Source of the DNA: Sneathiella marina
GTDB lineage: Bacteria; Pseudomonadota; Alphaproteobacteria; Sneathiellales; Sneathiellaceae
Length of the DNA stretch: 64,000 nucleotides
Direction: 5' to 3'
Assembly (NCBI RefSeq): GCF_023746535.1
Contig: NZ_CP098747.1
Coordinates: 1,742,364-1,806,363, forward strand
Below the pieces are notes generated by a model. It had not been told where the DNA came from. It made no database searches and was given only the letters and a program-made list of their open reading frames with translations. The translations under genes were made by a program, and so were the position numbers. This document shows, in pieces, positions 26,151-36,397 of this stretch. Position 1 is the stretch's first letter; the number at the start of each line of letters is the position of its first letter.

Positions 26151-27539
26151 TCACTGAGCAACAACGCGCGTCAATGCGCCATCAATTGCGTCAATGACTT
26201 CATCCATATCACTTTTCGTGCTGATAAGGGCCGGGCTTAGGCATAAAGTATTATTCATCCCGCGAAGTGACCGGTTTGTCATTCCGATGATTACAGCATT
26301 ATTTGCAAAACAATCAGCAACGACAGCTTGCGCAATACTCTCATCAACCGGCATTTTGCTTTCCCGGTCGGACACCAGTTCAGCGCCACAGAACAAGCCC
26401 TTGCCGCGAACATCACCAATAATCTGGTGCTTGGCTTTTAAACCATGTAGTTTTTCCATCAGATATTCACCTATGGTAACCGTGTTTTCCAAGAGGTTCT
26501 CATCTTCCAGAATACGCATGTTTTCAAGAGCTGCTGCAGGACCCGCTGCACATCCGCCAAAAGTAGATATGTCCCGGAAATAGCTCATTGGATCATCCGG
26601 GTCGGCTTTAAATTCGTTAAAGACCGCTTCAGTCGTTACAGTGCACGAGATTGCGGCATAGCCTGACGCAACGCCCTTTGCCATTGTGACCATGTCAGGT
26701 TTGACACCGTAATGCTGATATCCGAACCAGGTACCAGTGCGGCCCATGCCACAAACAACTTCATCAATAATCAGAAGAATATCATATTTGGCACAGATTT
26801 CCTGAACACGATCCCAATAGCCCTTTGGCGGTTCAATAACTCCACCACCCGCAGTAATGGGTTCTAGGATCAATCCACCAACTGTGTCTGCGCCTTCACG
26901 CAGGATTACTTCTTCAATCGCGTTGGCGGCTTTTATGCCATAGTCCTCAATATCTCCCCATTGTGAGCGATATTCCAGGCAATGAGGGACCTCTACGAAG
27001 CCGGGTGTGAATGGGCCATACTGATCACGCCGTTCTCCTTGACCACAGGACGACAGGGCGGTGATTGTCGTGCCATGATAATCGCGTTCGCGATAAAGGA
27101 TTTTCGATTTCTTGCCGCCATGCTTGTTATGGGAAATCTGGCGAACAATTTTGTAGGCTTTCTCATTGGCTTCGGAGCCCGAGTTTGAATAGTAAACGCG
27201 GCTCATTCCAGGCATCTTGGAAATCAACTGGTTGGCAAATGTCGCGCCGGGAATAGAACCTGCTGAGCCGGCAAAATAGTTCATTTTCACCAATTGGTCA
27301 CGGACAGCATCCGCAATGGTTTCCCGGCCATAGCCAACATTTACGGTCCAGACACCGCCCGAAACGGCATCCAAATGTTCGCGACCCGCCTGATTCCAGA
27401 CACGCAAGCCTTTACCTTCAATAATGATAAGGGGATCCTGCGTTTCATATTTCTTGTGCTGGCTCAAGTGGTGCCAAATGAATTCGCGGTCATTTTCGAC
27501 GATTTCGCTATAGTCGTTTACTGATTGAGTTAGATCCAT
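26151..27539 (-). CDS. tpa: Taurine:pyruvate aminotransferase Tpa
   Basis: PLP enzyme that moves the amino group of taurine to pyruvate, giving sulfoacetaldehyde and alanine. The 462-residue class III aminotransferase carries segments characteristic of Tpa: DAVSGGVWTVNVGYGRE, KMNYFAGSAGSIPGA, YYSNSGSEANEKA and YRERDYHGTT. The PLP lysine lies in TMAKGVASGYAAIS. It is divergent from a TauR-type regulator, the arrangement seen in taurine loci of other Alphaproteobacteria. No sulfoacetaldehyde acetyltransferase (Xsc) or TauABC transporter lies in the window. An AGGA ribosome site precedes the ATG. Confidence 0.88.
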   Translation of the reverse strand: MDLTQSVNDYSEIVENDREFIWHHLSQHKKYETQDPLIIIEGKGLRVWNQAGREHLDAVSGGVWTVNVGYGRETIADAVRDQLVKMNYFAGSAGSIPGATFANQLISKMPGMSRVYYSNSGSEANEKAYKIVRQISHNKHGGKKSKILYRERDYHGTTITALSSCGQGERRDQYGPFTPGFVEVPHCLEYRSQWGDIEDYGIKAANAIEEVILREGADTVGGLILEPITAGGGVIEPPKGYWDRVQEICAKYDILLIIDEVVCGMGRTGTWFGYQHYGVKPDMVTMAKGVASGYAAISCTVTTEAVFNEFKADPDDPMSYFRDISTFGGCAAGPAAALENMRILEDENLLENTVTIGEYLMEKLHGLKAKHQIIGDVRGKGLFCGAELVSDRESKMPVDESIAQAVVADCFANNAVIIGMTNRSLRGMNNTLCLSPALISTKSDMDEVIDAIDGALTRVVAQ

Positions 27540-27667
27540 TGCTATATCCTAATCCTGTGGCAGTTTCGTGTTGATCGCTACTGCTGTTGCATTGTCGGTT
27601 ATCGTGTCTTCTGGGCGTTGCATCAGAGACCGTATAGCCAATTAGTATGGAGTGGACGCATAATATT

Positions 27668-27686
27668 GTTGCACTGATAGTACAAC
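27668..27686. promoter_or_regulatory. Imperfect inverted repeat in the tpa-tauR gap
   Basis: GTTGCAC-TGATA-GTACAAC forms 7-bp arms with one mismatch around a 5-nt centre. It lies in the 267-bp gap between the divergent tpa and tauR-like genes. This is a candidate regulator site, though TauR is reported to use direct repeats, so the binder is uncertain. Confidence 0.35.
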
Positions 27687-27806
27687 CCAATGTCCGTAAT
27701 ATCTTCCTTTGTATAATCGTAATATTTTGGATGAAGTGATAGGTCCAGAATTTAAGAATTGATAAGGCCAATTTACTTTCCATCAGAATACTGCAAAAAT
27801 GGGCAA

Positions 27807-29315
27807 ATGGCTCTGAAACTAGGGATCGACTTTATGTTCTTTGAGATTGATAGAAATTCGCGCATGTCTTTTCAAAGCCAGCTCCGTACGAGTATGGTCG
27901 AAGCAATAATCAATGGTCAATTGACCTGTGGCACAAAATTACCGTCAACACGGAAGCTGGCAAAAAACCTTGGATTGTCACGCGTAACAGTTGTCATTGT
28001 TTACGAAAAACTTGCGGAAGATGGATACATTAACGCGACGGAGCGATCAGGGTACCGTGTTGCAGATATTGGACCCAGGGTAACGGAGCCTGCCGTTGTC
28101 GGAAAAAAATCGAGCTCGTTAAAAAATCCTGCAGGTGATCTGCAAAATATTGATTGGGAAGGTCGCCTGGATATGCGGGTATCTTCTCAGAGAAATATTG
28201 TGAAACCGGTGAAATGGCAGGATTACCCATTTCCGTTTGTGTACGGACAACCTGATACGTCACTGTTCCCATTGGGGGACTGGCGAGAATGTTCGCGGCA
28301 AGCGATGAGCCAGATGGATATGCTAGATTGGGCCAATGATGCTATCTCTCAGGATGATCCATATTTGGTGCAACAGATTAAATCCAAATTATTACCAACC
28401 CGGGGAATATTTGCCAATGACGATGAGATCTTGGTAACAATGGGTGCACAAAATGGCCTGTATCTCGCAGCTGCAGCCTTAATGAAAGCAGTAACACGCG
28501 TAGGTATTGAAGATCCAGGATACCCCGATGTCCGCAATATTTTCGAGTATCATCGGGCCGATCTTGTCCCATTGGAGGTGGACGAGGAGGGGGTAAGGGT
28601 TGATGATACTCTGGTTTCATGTGACGTGGTTTATGTGACGCCTAGCCATCAGTATCCGACAACGGTGACGTTATCGGAAAACCGCCGTCGAAATTTGCTG
28701 GAAGCGGCTTCGAAGCATGATTTTTTCATTATTGAAGACGATTTCGAAAGTGAAACCAACTATACAGATGTTCCAGTACGTGCGCTCAAATCACAGGATA
28801 GGGATGGCCGCGTAATCCATGTGGGAAGCTTGTCAAAATCGATGTTTCCTGGATTACGGCTGGGGTATGTTGTCGCACCTTCTCCGTTGATAAAACATAT
28901 GCGGGCGCTTCGACGTTTAATGTTGCGCCATGCACCGAGCAACAATCAAAGAACGACATCTTTCTTTATAGCCATGGGCTACCATCTCACTTACACGCGG
29001 CAATTAAACCAAGTGTATAGCGAAAGACGTTTTATCATGAATGAAGCGTTACAGCGCTTTATGCCTGGAATGTCAACTCAGCCTAAGTTCGGAGGAACGA
29101 GCTTCTGGGTTAAGGGCCCGGAACAGCTGGATGCGGAAGACCTTGCTCAGCAAGCACTATCTGCTGGCGTCGTCTTGGAGCCAGGGCAAGTGTATTTCAG
29201 CGACAGAGAAAAAGGAAAAAACTATTTTCGACTTGGTTTTTCCTCAATTGCGACGCAAAGAATTGAAGAAGGACTGCAAATAATTTCTGAGCTTTTAGCG
29301 TCTTCAAAAACTTAG
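27807..29315 (+). CDS. tauR: TauR-like MocR/GntR-aminotransferase transcription regulator
   Basis: Regulator with an N-terminal GntR winged helix (about residues 15-80: QLRTSMVEAII, GTKLPSTRKLA, SRVTVVIVYEKL) joined to a catalytically idle type I aminotransferase domain that binds PLP (Lys in HVGSLSKSMFPGLRLGYV). TauR of this family activates taurine genes in Rhodobacter, and divergence from tpa supports the same job here. The start is uncertain: ATGs at 27807 and 27834 are both plausible and a TTG at 27759 is less so. The gene is convergent with the DeoR gene. Confidence 0.82.
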   Translation: MALKLGIDFMFFEIDRNSRMSFQSQLRTSMVEAIINGQLTCGTKLPSTRKLAKNLGLSRVTVVIVYEKLAEDGYINATERSGYRVADIGPRVTEPAVVGKKSSSLKNPAGDLQNIDWEGRLDMRVSSQRNIVKPVKWQDYPFPFVYGQPDTSLFPLGDWRECSRQAMSQMDMLDWANDAISQDDPYLVQQIKSKLLPTRGIFANDDEILVTMGAQNGLYLAAAALMKAVTRVGIEDPGYPDVRNIFEYHRADLVPLEVDEEGVRVDDTLVSCDVVYVTPSHQYPTTVTLSENRRRNLLEAASKHDFFIIEDDFESETNYTDVPVRALKSQDRDGRVIHVGSLSKSMFPGLRLGYVVAPSPLIKHMRALRRLMLRHAPSNNQRTTSFFIAMGYHLTYTRQLNQVYSERRFIMNEALQRFMPGMSTQPKFGGTSFWVKGPEQLDAEDLAQQALSAGVVLEPGQVYFSDREKGKNYFRLGFSSIATQRIEEGLQIISELLASSKT

Positions 29316-29321
29316 ACGTCA

Positions 29322-30080
29322 TCAGGCAATATGTATATGATTACGACCGATTTGATCAACAATCTCCTGCGGAGGGAGCTGATCCGTTAGCAACATGTCC
29401 ACACGTGTGAAGTCACATACTTTAACAACGCCTGGCCGGTTAAACTTCGTGTGATCAGCAACCATAACAATGCTGGACGCTTGGGGTATGACTGCGCGTT
29501 TGAATTCCGCTTCGCTTAGATCAAAATCAAAACAGCCAAGTTCACCGTGAAGGGCTCCGATTGACAGGATGGCGCGTTCTGTTGAGAACTGTTTTGCAAA
29601 GCTTACGGCCGTTGGACCATATGCCGCACTGTCATCGGCACGTAATTCCCCGCCTGCCATATAAACAGTATTATTATTTCTGGCACAAAGATCGCGAGCT
29701 ACTTCTGTTGAATTGGTGACTATGGTCATGTTCCGGTGTGCGCTTAGTTCTTTCGCAATATAGCAAGAAGTACTGCCATTATCGATCAGCAATGTTTCGC
29801 CATCACCGATGATTGAAGCCGCCAGTTTCGCAATTTTCTGTTTTTCCTGCCGTTGTTCTTCCAATCGTCGCAAAAAGGGGGGTTCCAATGAAGAATGCGG
29901 AAGCATGACACCGCCATGTATTTTCTCAACCGATCCCGTTTGCGTCATTTGCTTTATGTCACGACGAATCGTTTCATCTGAAACGCCAAGTTTGGTAGCT
30001 AATTCAATAACTCCGCAGGATTTTTCAATCTGCAACAACCGCATTATATCCATTTGCCGTTTTGTTTGCTTCACTACCAT
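29322..30080 (-). CDS. DeoR-family transcriptional regulator
   Basis: Repressor with an N-terminal DeoR helix-turn-helix (KLGVSDETIRRDIKQM, about residues 23-45) and a C-terminal sugar-phosphate-isomerase-like effector domain (LLIDNGSTS, TIVTNS, MAGGELR, HTKFNRPG). The ATG at 30080 is directly preceded by GGGAG with no spacer, so the GTG two codons in may be the real start. It is divergent from the aldehyde dehydrogenase gene, which it probably controls, perhaps through the TGTGG-AAAA-CCACA repeat between them. The effector is likely a phosphorylated sugar or polyol by family precedent. Confidence 0.88.
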   Translation of the reverse strand: MVVKQTKRQMDIMRLLQIEKSCGVIELATKLGVSDETIRRDIKQMTQTGSVEKIHGGVMLPHSSLEPPFLRRLEEQRQEKQKIAKLAASIIGDGETLLIDNGSTSCYIAKELSAHRNMTIVTNSTEVARDLCARNNNTVYMAGGELRADDSAAYGPTAVSFAKQFSTERAILSIGALHGELGCFDFDLSEAEFKRAVIPQASSIVMVADHTKFNRPGVVKVCDFTRVDMLLTDQLPPQEIVDQIGRNHIHIA

Positions 30081-30141
30081 CTCCCAATTTAGCGAAATCA
30101 AAACCGTGCATATCATATTTTGCGGGAAAGCCGAAGGAAAA

Positions 30142-30155
30142 TGTGGAAAACCACA
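30142..30155. promoter_or_regulatory. Inverted repeat between deoR-type gene and aldehyde dehydrogenase
   Basis: TGTGG-AAAA-CCACA is a perfect 5-bp inverted repeat around four A, in the 192-bp divergent gap. It is short but well placed for a DeoR-family repressor to control both genes. Confidence 0.35.
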
Positions 30156-30272
30156 GTATCTCGAAATTTATTAGGCATTTTGTGGAAATAAATAATTTGA
30201 GGGGTGTTTTGGACTTAGTAAATCTGGCAGAGAATGATAAATATGAACTCTAATTTCGGATAGGTGAAAGTA

Positions 30273-31664
30273 ATGTCTCAAAGCCTGAAAACGTTTAGTC
30301 CAATAGACGGGAGTCTCTATGTTGAGCGCCCTTATACGTCGTCACAATCTATTCAGCAGATGCTCGCCGCAGCGAAAGAGGCGCAAGATACCTGGAAAAA
30401 TACTTCTGTTCGGGATCGGGCTATTATTCTGAGCAACTGTGTCGAAAATTTTGCGTCTAAAAAGGATGTGATCGTCGACGAGCTCGCGAGGCAAATGGGC
30501 CGGCCGGTAAAGTTTGGTGCCGGTGAAGTAAATGGCTTTGTCGAGCGGGCGAGCCATATGATTTCCATTGCGGAAGAATCCTTGGCATCAATCAAAATTC
30601 CACAAAAAGAAGGCTTTACACGATATATAAATCGGGAGCCATTAGGTGTGGTTTTCACGATAGCGCCGTGGAATTTTCCGTATATGACGGCTGTGAATTC
30701 AATTGTTCCGGCTTTGATGGCGGGTAATGCTGTTATTTTGAAGCATGCGACACAAACTCACTTATGTGGTGAGCGGATGGTGGAAAGTTTTGTTGAGGCG
30801 GGATTGCCCAAGGACTTATTCCAGGTCGTTGTTGCCTCTCATCAGTCAGCCGCAGAGATTATTCAATCAAATCAAGTTGAATATGTTTGCTTTACCGGCT
30901 CCGTTCCGGGCGGTACAGCTATTGAAAAAGCAGCGCTTGGTCGGTTTATTGGTGTTGGGCTGGAGCTAGGCGGAAAAGACCCGGCATATGTTCGTTCGGA
31001 CGCAGACTTAACTTCCGCTGCCGAGAACCTTGTTGATGGTGCGATGTTTAACTCCGGCCAGTCGTGCTGCGGGATTGAGCGTATTTATGTACATACTGAT
31101 GTGTATCGCGAGTTTGTTGATGCGTTCGTCGACACTGTAAATAGCTATGTCTTAGGATCACCTTTGGAGGCTGAAACGACATTGGGGCCGATGGTCAACA
31201 CAACGGCAGCAGATTTTGTAAGGCGACAGGTTTTGGACGCTGTTGGTGCTGGCGCAAGAGCTTTGATCGATCCATCTCATTTTCCTGCAGACAAACCCGG
31301 GACACCCTATCTCGCTCCGCAGGTCGTCGTTGATGTAACCCATGAAATGCGGCTTATGACAGAAGAAAGTTTTGGTCCGGTTGTGGGTATTATGGAGGTA
31401 TCTTCGGATGAGGAAGCTATTGCATTGATGAACGATAGTGAGTTCGGTTTAACGGCCTCTGTTTGGACAGAAGATGTCGATGCTGCAATACGTATCGGTG
31501 ATCAGGTGGAAACGGGGACATGGTTCATGAATCGTTGCGACTATCTTGACCCCGCCCTTGCCTGGACAGGCGTGAAAAACTCGGGAAGGGGCTGTACGTT
31601 ATCTAGCGTCGGTTATGAAAGTTTGACACGACCGAAATCTTATCATTTAAAAACAGCTGGTTAG
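30273..31664 (+). CDS. NAD(P)-dependent aldehyde dehydrogenase
   Basis: Oxidises an aldehyde to its acid. The 463-residue protein has the ALDH motifs in order: APWNFPYMTAVNSIVPAL, FTGSVPGG, the Glu of LELGGKDPAYV and the nucleophile Cys in NSGQSCCGIERIYV, with ESFGPVVGIM near the end. The ATG at 30273 is favoured by an AGGTGA ribosome site over a GTG three codons earlier. It is followed 9 bp later by an iron-type alcohol dehydrogenase, so the pair probably oxidises an alcohol to its acid or works on an aldehyde from amine deamination. Sulfoacetaldehyde from Tpa is one possible substrate. Confidence 0.87.
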   Translation: MSQSLKTFSPIDGSLYVERPYTSSQSIQQMLAAAKEAQDTWKNTSVRDRAIILSNCVENFASKKDVIVDELARQMGRPVKFGAGEVNGFVERASHMISIAEESLASIKIPQKEGFTRYINREPLGVVFTIAPWNFPYMTAVNSIVPALMAGNAVILKHATQTHLCGERMVESFVEAGLPKDLFQVVVASHQSAAEIIQSNQVEYVCFTGSVPGGTAIEKAALGRFIGVGLELGGKDPAYVRSDADLTSAAENLVDGAMFNSGQSCCGIERIYVHTDVYREFVDAFVDTVNSYVLGSPLEAETTLGPMVNTTAADFVRRQVLDAVGAGARALIDPSHFPADKPGTPYLAPQVVVDVTHEMRLMTEESFGPVVGIMEVSSDEEAIALMNDSEFGLTASVWTEDVDAAIRIGDQVETGTWFMNRCDYLDPALAWTGVKNSGRGCTLSSVGYESLTRPKSYHLKTAG

Positions 31665-31673
31665 GACACCTTT

Positions 31674-32855
31674 ATGACTTCAGATATTAATCTTTTGACC
31701 GGAAATTGGAATTATCCAACGGCGATGCGGTTTGGTGTTGGCCGGCTCAAAGAATTAGGAGAAACCTGTAAAGAATTTGGAATGAAAAATCCGCTCCTGG
31801 TCACGGATCCTGGGCTGGCGGCATTGCCGATGATTGAGGACGCCCGGGTTTCTTGCTCTGAAGCTGGAATAGGTTTCGGTATCTTTAGCGATATCAAGGC
31901 CAATCCTGTTGGCCGAAATGTTGACGACGGAGTGGCCGTGTTTCAGAATGGCAAACATGATGGTGTCATAGCATTTGGGGGCGGTTCGGGTATCGATGCA
32001 GCCAAAGCAATTGCCGTTATGTCATCGCAAGCAGAAGGTGTCTTTGAGTTTACTGCCAACGGGAATGACTGGGAAGATATAGATCCGAAGGAAATTCCGC
32101 CTATTCTGGCGGTCCCGACTACATCTGGAACAGGTTCCGAAGTTGGACGTGCCTCTATCATTACAGACGAAGAACATCATGTGAAGCGGATCGTTTTCAA
32201 CCCAAAAATGATGCCGGTTGCGGTTATTGCAGATCCTGCGTTGACAGTCGGCTTGCCGAAAATGATTACGGCTGCGACGGGTATGGATGCTTTGTCGCAT
32301 AATCTGGAGGCCTATTGTTCGCCGCATTTTCATCCCATGGCTGAGGGAATTGCGATCGAAGGCATTCGTTTGGTGAAAAACTTCTTGGCCCCGGCCTGTA
32401 CAGACGGCACTAGTCTTGAAGCTCGTAGTCAAATGATGATTGCATCGTCGATGGGAGCTACAGCGTTTCAACGTGGCCTCGGTGGTATGCATGCATTGGC
32501 GCATCCCCTCGGCGCCCTATATGATGCACATCATGGCATGTTGAATGCGATCTTGATGCCTTATGTATTGATCCGAAATCGATCTGCGATCGAGGATAGA
32601 ATGATCCGGCTTTCAGCATATTTGGGCCTGAAAGACCCTTCGTTCGACTCATTTCTGGATTGGATTTTGGCATTGCGTCAAGAAGTTGGTATTCCGAATG
32701 ATCTTTCAGCTCTCGATATTGATCTTGAAAAAAAGGAGCTGGTGGGTTCCATGGCAGTTGACGACCCGTCTTCAGGCGGCAACCCCATATCGCTGACAGC
32801 CAGCCAGTATACTTCGCTGTTTGAAAAGGCTGTCACCGGAGACTTGAGCCGGTAA
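31674..32855 (+). CDS. Iron-containing (group III) alcohol dehydrogenase
   Basis: NAD(P)-linked alcohol/aldehyde oxidoreductase. The 393-residue protein shows the group III signatures: GGGSGIDAAKA (nucleotide binding), AVPTTSGTGSEVGRASII, the metal-binding Asp and His residues in TGMDALSHNLEAY, and GMHALAHPLGALYDAHHG. It shares a transcript with the aldehyde dehydrogenase (9-bp gap) and is preceded by an AGGA site. The substrate is unknown; the family includes 4-hydroxybutyrate, propanediol and methanol-type enzymes. Confidence 0.88.
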   Translation: MTSDINLLTGNWNYPTAMRFGVGRLKELGETCKEFGMKNPLLVTDPGLAALPMIEDARVSCSEAGIGFGIFSDIKANPVGRNVDDGVAVFQNGKHDGVIAFGGGSGIDAAKAIAVMSSQAEGVFEFTANGNDWEDIDPKEIPPILAVPTTSGTGSEVGRASIITDEEHHVKRIVFNPKMMPVAVIADPALTVGLPKMITAATGMDALSHNLEAYCSPHFHPMAEGIAIEGIRLVKNFLAPACTDGTSLEARSQMMIASSMGATAFQRGLGGMHALAHPLGALYDAHHGMLNAILMPYVLIRNRSAIEDRMIRLSAYLGLKDPSFDSFLDWILALRQEVGIPNDLSALDIDLEKKELVGSMAVDDPSSGGNPISLTASQYTSLFEKAVTGDLSR

Positions 32856-32994
32856 TTTGGCCGGAGTCATTATTGTGGTTTTGGGCAGAAATATTCGTAA
32901 AATTTTGACTGAAAAATCGTAGCTATTTTTCCATTTTTGTGGAAAACTCTCTAAATAGACGTATATCATTTTAACTTATACATCTAAAGGTAGA

Positions 32995-34626
32995 TTGATT
33001 TTGGACGGTACTATAGTTCTTTTAAATTTGATGGGAGGCGTGGCCTTACTGCTGTGGGGCTTGAGAATGGTCAATACAGGCGTCATGCGCGCTTTTGGCC
33101 GGGAACTTGGTGCTTTTCTGAAATTTTGTTTGAAAAATCGATTCCAATCCTTTTTCGGCGGATTGAGCGTTACAATGCTCCTGCAAAGCAGCACGGCGAC
33201 GGCACTATTGACTGCTTCATTTGCAGGTAAAGGTCTTGTGCCAGCCGCCGCGGGTATCGCAATCATGTTAGGGGCTGATGTCGGCACGACATTGGTTGCC
33301 CAGGTGCTGAGTTTCGATTTATCCTTTCTGGCGCCGGTCTTGCTCTTCGTGGGTTTTGTCCGGCATGCAACAGCCTCTTCCACGCGGGCCAAGAATCTCG
33401 GCCGGATTATTCTAGGCCTGGGAATGATGCTGACGGCTCTGAAACTGCTAGCCTTCGCGTCAGAGCCGATCCGGACTTCTGAAATATCACAATTTGTTTT
33501 GAGTTCTCTGTCGGGTGAGCCGGTTCTTGTTGTCATACTTGCCGCCTTGATTACGATTATTGCCCATTCAAGTTTAGCTACTGTCCTGTTTTCATTATCT
33601 CTAGCTGCAACAGGAAATTTTCCGATGGATGTTGCGTTCGCCATGGTTCTGGGTGCGAATCTAGGGGGGGCAGTTCCGCCGATTATGGCAACCATGAAAG
33701 CAGATAAAGCGGCACGTCGACCGCCCCTTGGTAACTTGTTCTGTCGATTGATCATTGTTGTCGTCATGGTCCCTTTTGTAAATGTCGTGGGACCGGAATT
33801 AGCCTTGTTGGAAGCCTCTCCTGCGCGTCAACTTGTAAACTTCCATACAATGCTTAATCTCGCTTGCGTGGTCATATTCCTCCCGTTTGTTGGTCCATTA
33901 GGCCGACTGACGGAAAGGTTGCTACCTGACAACACCCGGGCAGATGAAAATATACCAACGCCCCTTTATTTGGACAAAGCTGCGCTTGATAGCCCGCAAC
34001 TGGCCATGGCAAATGCCGTCCGGGATACATTGCGTATGGGTGAGATACTTGAAAATATGTGTCGCAATACCAAAGATGCTATGGTGACCGGCAATCCGCA
34101 ATTATTCCCTAAAATTCGCGCAGGCGATCAATATGTCGATGACTTCGACAGAGCCATTAAAAATTATTTGACGAAGCTGGGGCGGGAATCTTTGGAGGAA
34201 GAAGATGAAGCCAGATGCCGCGAGATATTGAGCTTTACGACGAACCTGGACCATATCGGTAATATTGTTGTTATGAATATGACGGAAATGATCGAATCCA
34301 GTGTGAAAAACCAGGTTAATTTTGCCTTGGAAGATCAAGAGGATTTCGTCAAATTATTTGATATAATCTTGACCAACCTAGGATTGGCGCTAACTGTTTT
34401 AATGACAAGTGAACCAGCATCTGCAAAAAACCTAATCCAGAGAAAGCAGCTTTTTCGCGAGGCTGAACGTAAATCAGTGAATAACCATTTGCGACGATTG
34501 CGGAGCAATAGGACAATGGATCAGGAAGCAAGTGCGATGCACCTGAGTTTGATGAGCGATTTGCGACGTATAAATTCTCTCGCGGCGGCTGGTGCCTATC
34601 TGGTTGCCGGACTGAAGGAGCATTAA
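32995..34626 (+). CDS. Na+/phosphate symporter family protein with PhoU-like tail
   Basis: Inner-membrane transporter of the NptA/YjbB type. The 543-residue protein has two repeats of a Na/Pi domain (about residues 10-145 and 165-310), with QSSTATALLTAS in the first and AHSSLATVLFSLSLA in the second. A cytoplasmic helical PhoU-like domain (about 340-540) follows. A TTG start at 32995 has an AAAGG ribosome site. It may take up phosphate or, as for several relatives, export it. It is convergent with the phosphodiesterase gene and has no obvious link to the neighbouring dehydrogenases. Confidence 0.88.
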   Translation: MILDGTIVLLNLMGGVALLLWGLRMVNTGVMRAFGRELGAFLKFCLKNRFQSFFGGLSVTMLLQSSTATALLTASFAGKGLVPAAAGIAIMLGADVGTTLVAQVLSFDLSFLAPVLLFVGFVRHATASSTRAKNLGRIILGLGMMLTALKLLAFASEPIRTSEISQFVLSSLSGEPVLVVILAALITIIAHSSLATVLFSLSLAATGNFPMDVAFAMVLGANLGGAVPPIMATMKADKAARRPPLGNLFCRLIIVVVMVPFVNVVGPELALLEASPARQLVNFHTMLNLACVVIFLPFVGPLGRLTERLLPDNTRADENIPTPLYLDKAALDSPQLAMANAVRDTLRMGEILENMCRNTKDAMVTGNPQLFPKIRAGDQYVDDFDRAIKNYLTKLGRESLEEEDEARCREILSFTTNLDHIGNIVVMNMTEMIESSVKNQVNFALEDQEDFVKLFDIILTNLGLALTVLMTSEPASAKNLIQRKQLFREAERKSVNNHLRRLRSNRTMDQEASAMHLSLMSDLRRINSLAAAGAYLVAGLKEH

Positions 34627-34634
34627 TATACCTT

Positions 34635-35399
34635 CTAACCGGTTTTTATGTGCTGCAATCCGGCAAATAGGCGATCCGGAAAATCCGTGATCACAGAATC
34701 CACACCCCAATCCAAAAACCGGTTGGCCATTTCCGGATCATTAACAGTATAAACTAGGAATTTATAACCGGCTGCCTTGACGGCTGTGACGTTTTCTTTT
34801 GTGACAAAGTCTTTTTCGCAATGCAACGAGGCGCATCCGGCTTCCACCAAACGTCTTTCCCAATCAGGGGGAATGGCTTCAGTCAGGTATCCGAGTGGGA
34901 CATCTGGCATAAGAGATCCAAGTTTTTTCAGCGCTTCGATATTAAACGATGAAACGAGAAGCGGGACGTTTTCAGGAAGATACTCCTGCAATTCTGCTGC
35001 GACTCGCTCGGTTGTTGGAATCTGCCAACCCTTACAGGGTTTAAGTTCAAGATTGAGCCCGAGGCCTAATTTTTGAATTGTGAGAATTGCCTCTTTCAAT
35101 GTTGGTATTTTTTCACCAGTGAAATGCGGCGAAAATTGTATGCTGGCATCCAGTAGCTTTATTTCTTCCAGTGTTTTCAGAAGAACAGGACCATGGCCAT
35201 TCGTACAGCGATCAACATCTGTATCGTGATGAATTACGGCTATATTGTCTTTGGTAACGCAGACGTCAATTTCGATAAACTTTGAGCCCAAAGTAGCAGC
35301 CATTTCAATGGAAGACAAAGTGTTCTCAGGTGCATGTCCGCAGGCTCCGCGATGCCCCATTATTTGCGGTAACTGGTCCAGAACTGAATGCATCATCAA
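34635..35399 (-). CDS. ugpQ: Glycerophosphodiester phosphodiesterase (UgpQ-like)
   Basis: Hydrolyses glycerophosphodiesters to glycerol 3-phosphate and an alcohol such as choline. The 254-residue protein has no signal peptide, so it acts in the cytoplasm as UgpQ does. Visible active-site segments are [33 protein letters not shown] and LNLELKPC. The start overlaps the end of ung by ATGA. Choline freed by this enzyme could feed betaine metabolism, which is an inference from context only. Confidence 0.9.
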   Translation of the reverse strand: MMMHSVLDQLPQIMGHRGACGHAPENTLSSIEMAATLGSKFIEIDVCVTKDNIAVIHHDTDVDRCTNGHGPVLLKTLEEIKLLDASIQFSPHFTGEKIPTLKEAILTIQKLGLGLNLELKPCKGWQIPTTERVAAELQEYLPENVPLLVSSFNIEALKKLGSLMPDVPLGYLTEAIPPDWERRLVEAGCASLHCEKDFVTKENVTAVKAAGYKFLVYTVNDPEMANRFLDWGVDSVITDFPDRLFAGLQHIKTG

Positions 35400-36118
35400 A
35401 GGTCTCCAACTGACCAGTCAATGGGCGTTTCGTTTATTGACTTCAAAAATTCATTTGCTTTGGAAAAATGACCATTCCCGATAAAGCCGCGATGGGCGGA
35501 TAACGGTGAAGGATGGACGCTTTCCAAAACATAATGTTTATTTCTATCAATAAATCGCCCTTTTTTTTGAGCGTAACTACCCCAGAGCAGAAACACGATA
35601 TTCTCGCGCTTTTCTGCAATGGATGCAATGGCCGCGTCCGTAAAATTTTCCCAGCCTTTCTTTTGGTGGGCACCGGCATTTCCCCGCTCGACCGTCAGTA
35701 CACTGTTTAAAAGCAAGACACCTTGTTTCGCCCAGCATTCCAGAAAACCGTTATTTGGTCTCGGTATATTTAGGTCGCGTTCAATTTCTTTGTAAATATT
35801 GACCAAACTCGGTGGAACGCGAACACCTGGCCGGACAGAGAAACTCAAACCGTGTGCCTGCCCGGGTCCGTGATAGGGATCTTGCCCCAGTATCACTAAC
35901 CGGACCTTCGCAAACTGGGTGCCATTAAACGCCGAGAATATTTGAGAACCGGGAGGATAAATGGTTTTGTTTAGACGCTTTTCAGAGATCAGGAACTGCT
36001 TCAGATCTTTCATATAGGGCTTGTTAAACTCTGGCCGAAGATGTTCAAGCCAGCTTTCATCCAGTTTAGGATCTGGAGACGTTGTCTTATTTACATCTGC
36101 TTCAGTCATCGACTTCAT
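35396..36118 (-). CDS. ung: Uracil-DNA glycosylase Ung (family 1)
   Basis: Removes uracil from DNA to start base-excision repair. The 240-residue protein has the water-activating [18 protein letters not shown] motif and the DNA-intercalating [11 protein letters not shown] loop of family 1. A second in-frame ATG three codons later is equally possible. The first ~25 residues before the core are variable and hydrophilic. It is the upstream gene of a two-gene leftward unit with ugpQ. Confidence 0.95.
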   Translation of the reverse strand: MKSMTEADVNKTTSPDPKLDESWLEHLRPEFNKPYMKDLKQFLISEKRLNKTIYPPGSQIFSAFNGTQFAKVRLVILGQDPYHGPGQAHGLSFSVRPGVRVPPSLVNIYKEIERDLNIPRPNNGFLECWAKQGVLLLNSVLTVERGNAGAHQKKGWENFTDAAIASIAEKRENIVFLLWGSYAQKKGRFIDRNKHYVLESVHPSPLSAHRGFIGNGHFSKANEFLKSINETPIDWSVGDL

Positions 36119-36397
36119 CCGCGTTGGAAAATCGCATCTATTTTCATTCTTCTAAGGGTCAGGTTGATGACATTAATCACAAAATTTAGTTTGAGGAACA
36201 AATTCCAGAAGATAGCAAATCATGGTCGGGTGCTAATCTTCAACAAACCATGTGAAGATAGCTCTCAAAAACGCAGCAATCAACTTTTCATTTCCCTCCG
36301 GATCTATGCAATTTAATACTTTCGTCGAGGGGTGAAAACCGACTAAGGTTGGTAATATAAGGCTATCTGAAGCGACTAATTCTGTGAGGTAAACTCA

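Noticed and set aside
32976-33767. 263-codon minus-strand frame opposite the phosphate symporter
   Set aside because: Antisense to conserved QSS-containing membrane repeats; composition is basic and low in structure, as expected of a shadow frame.
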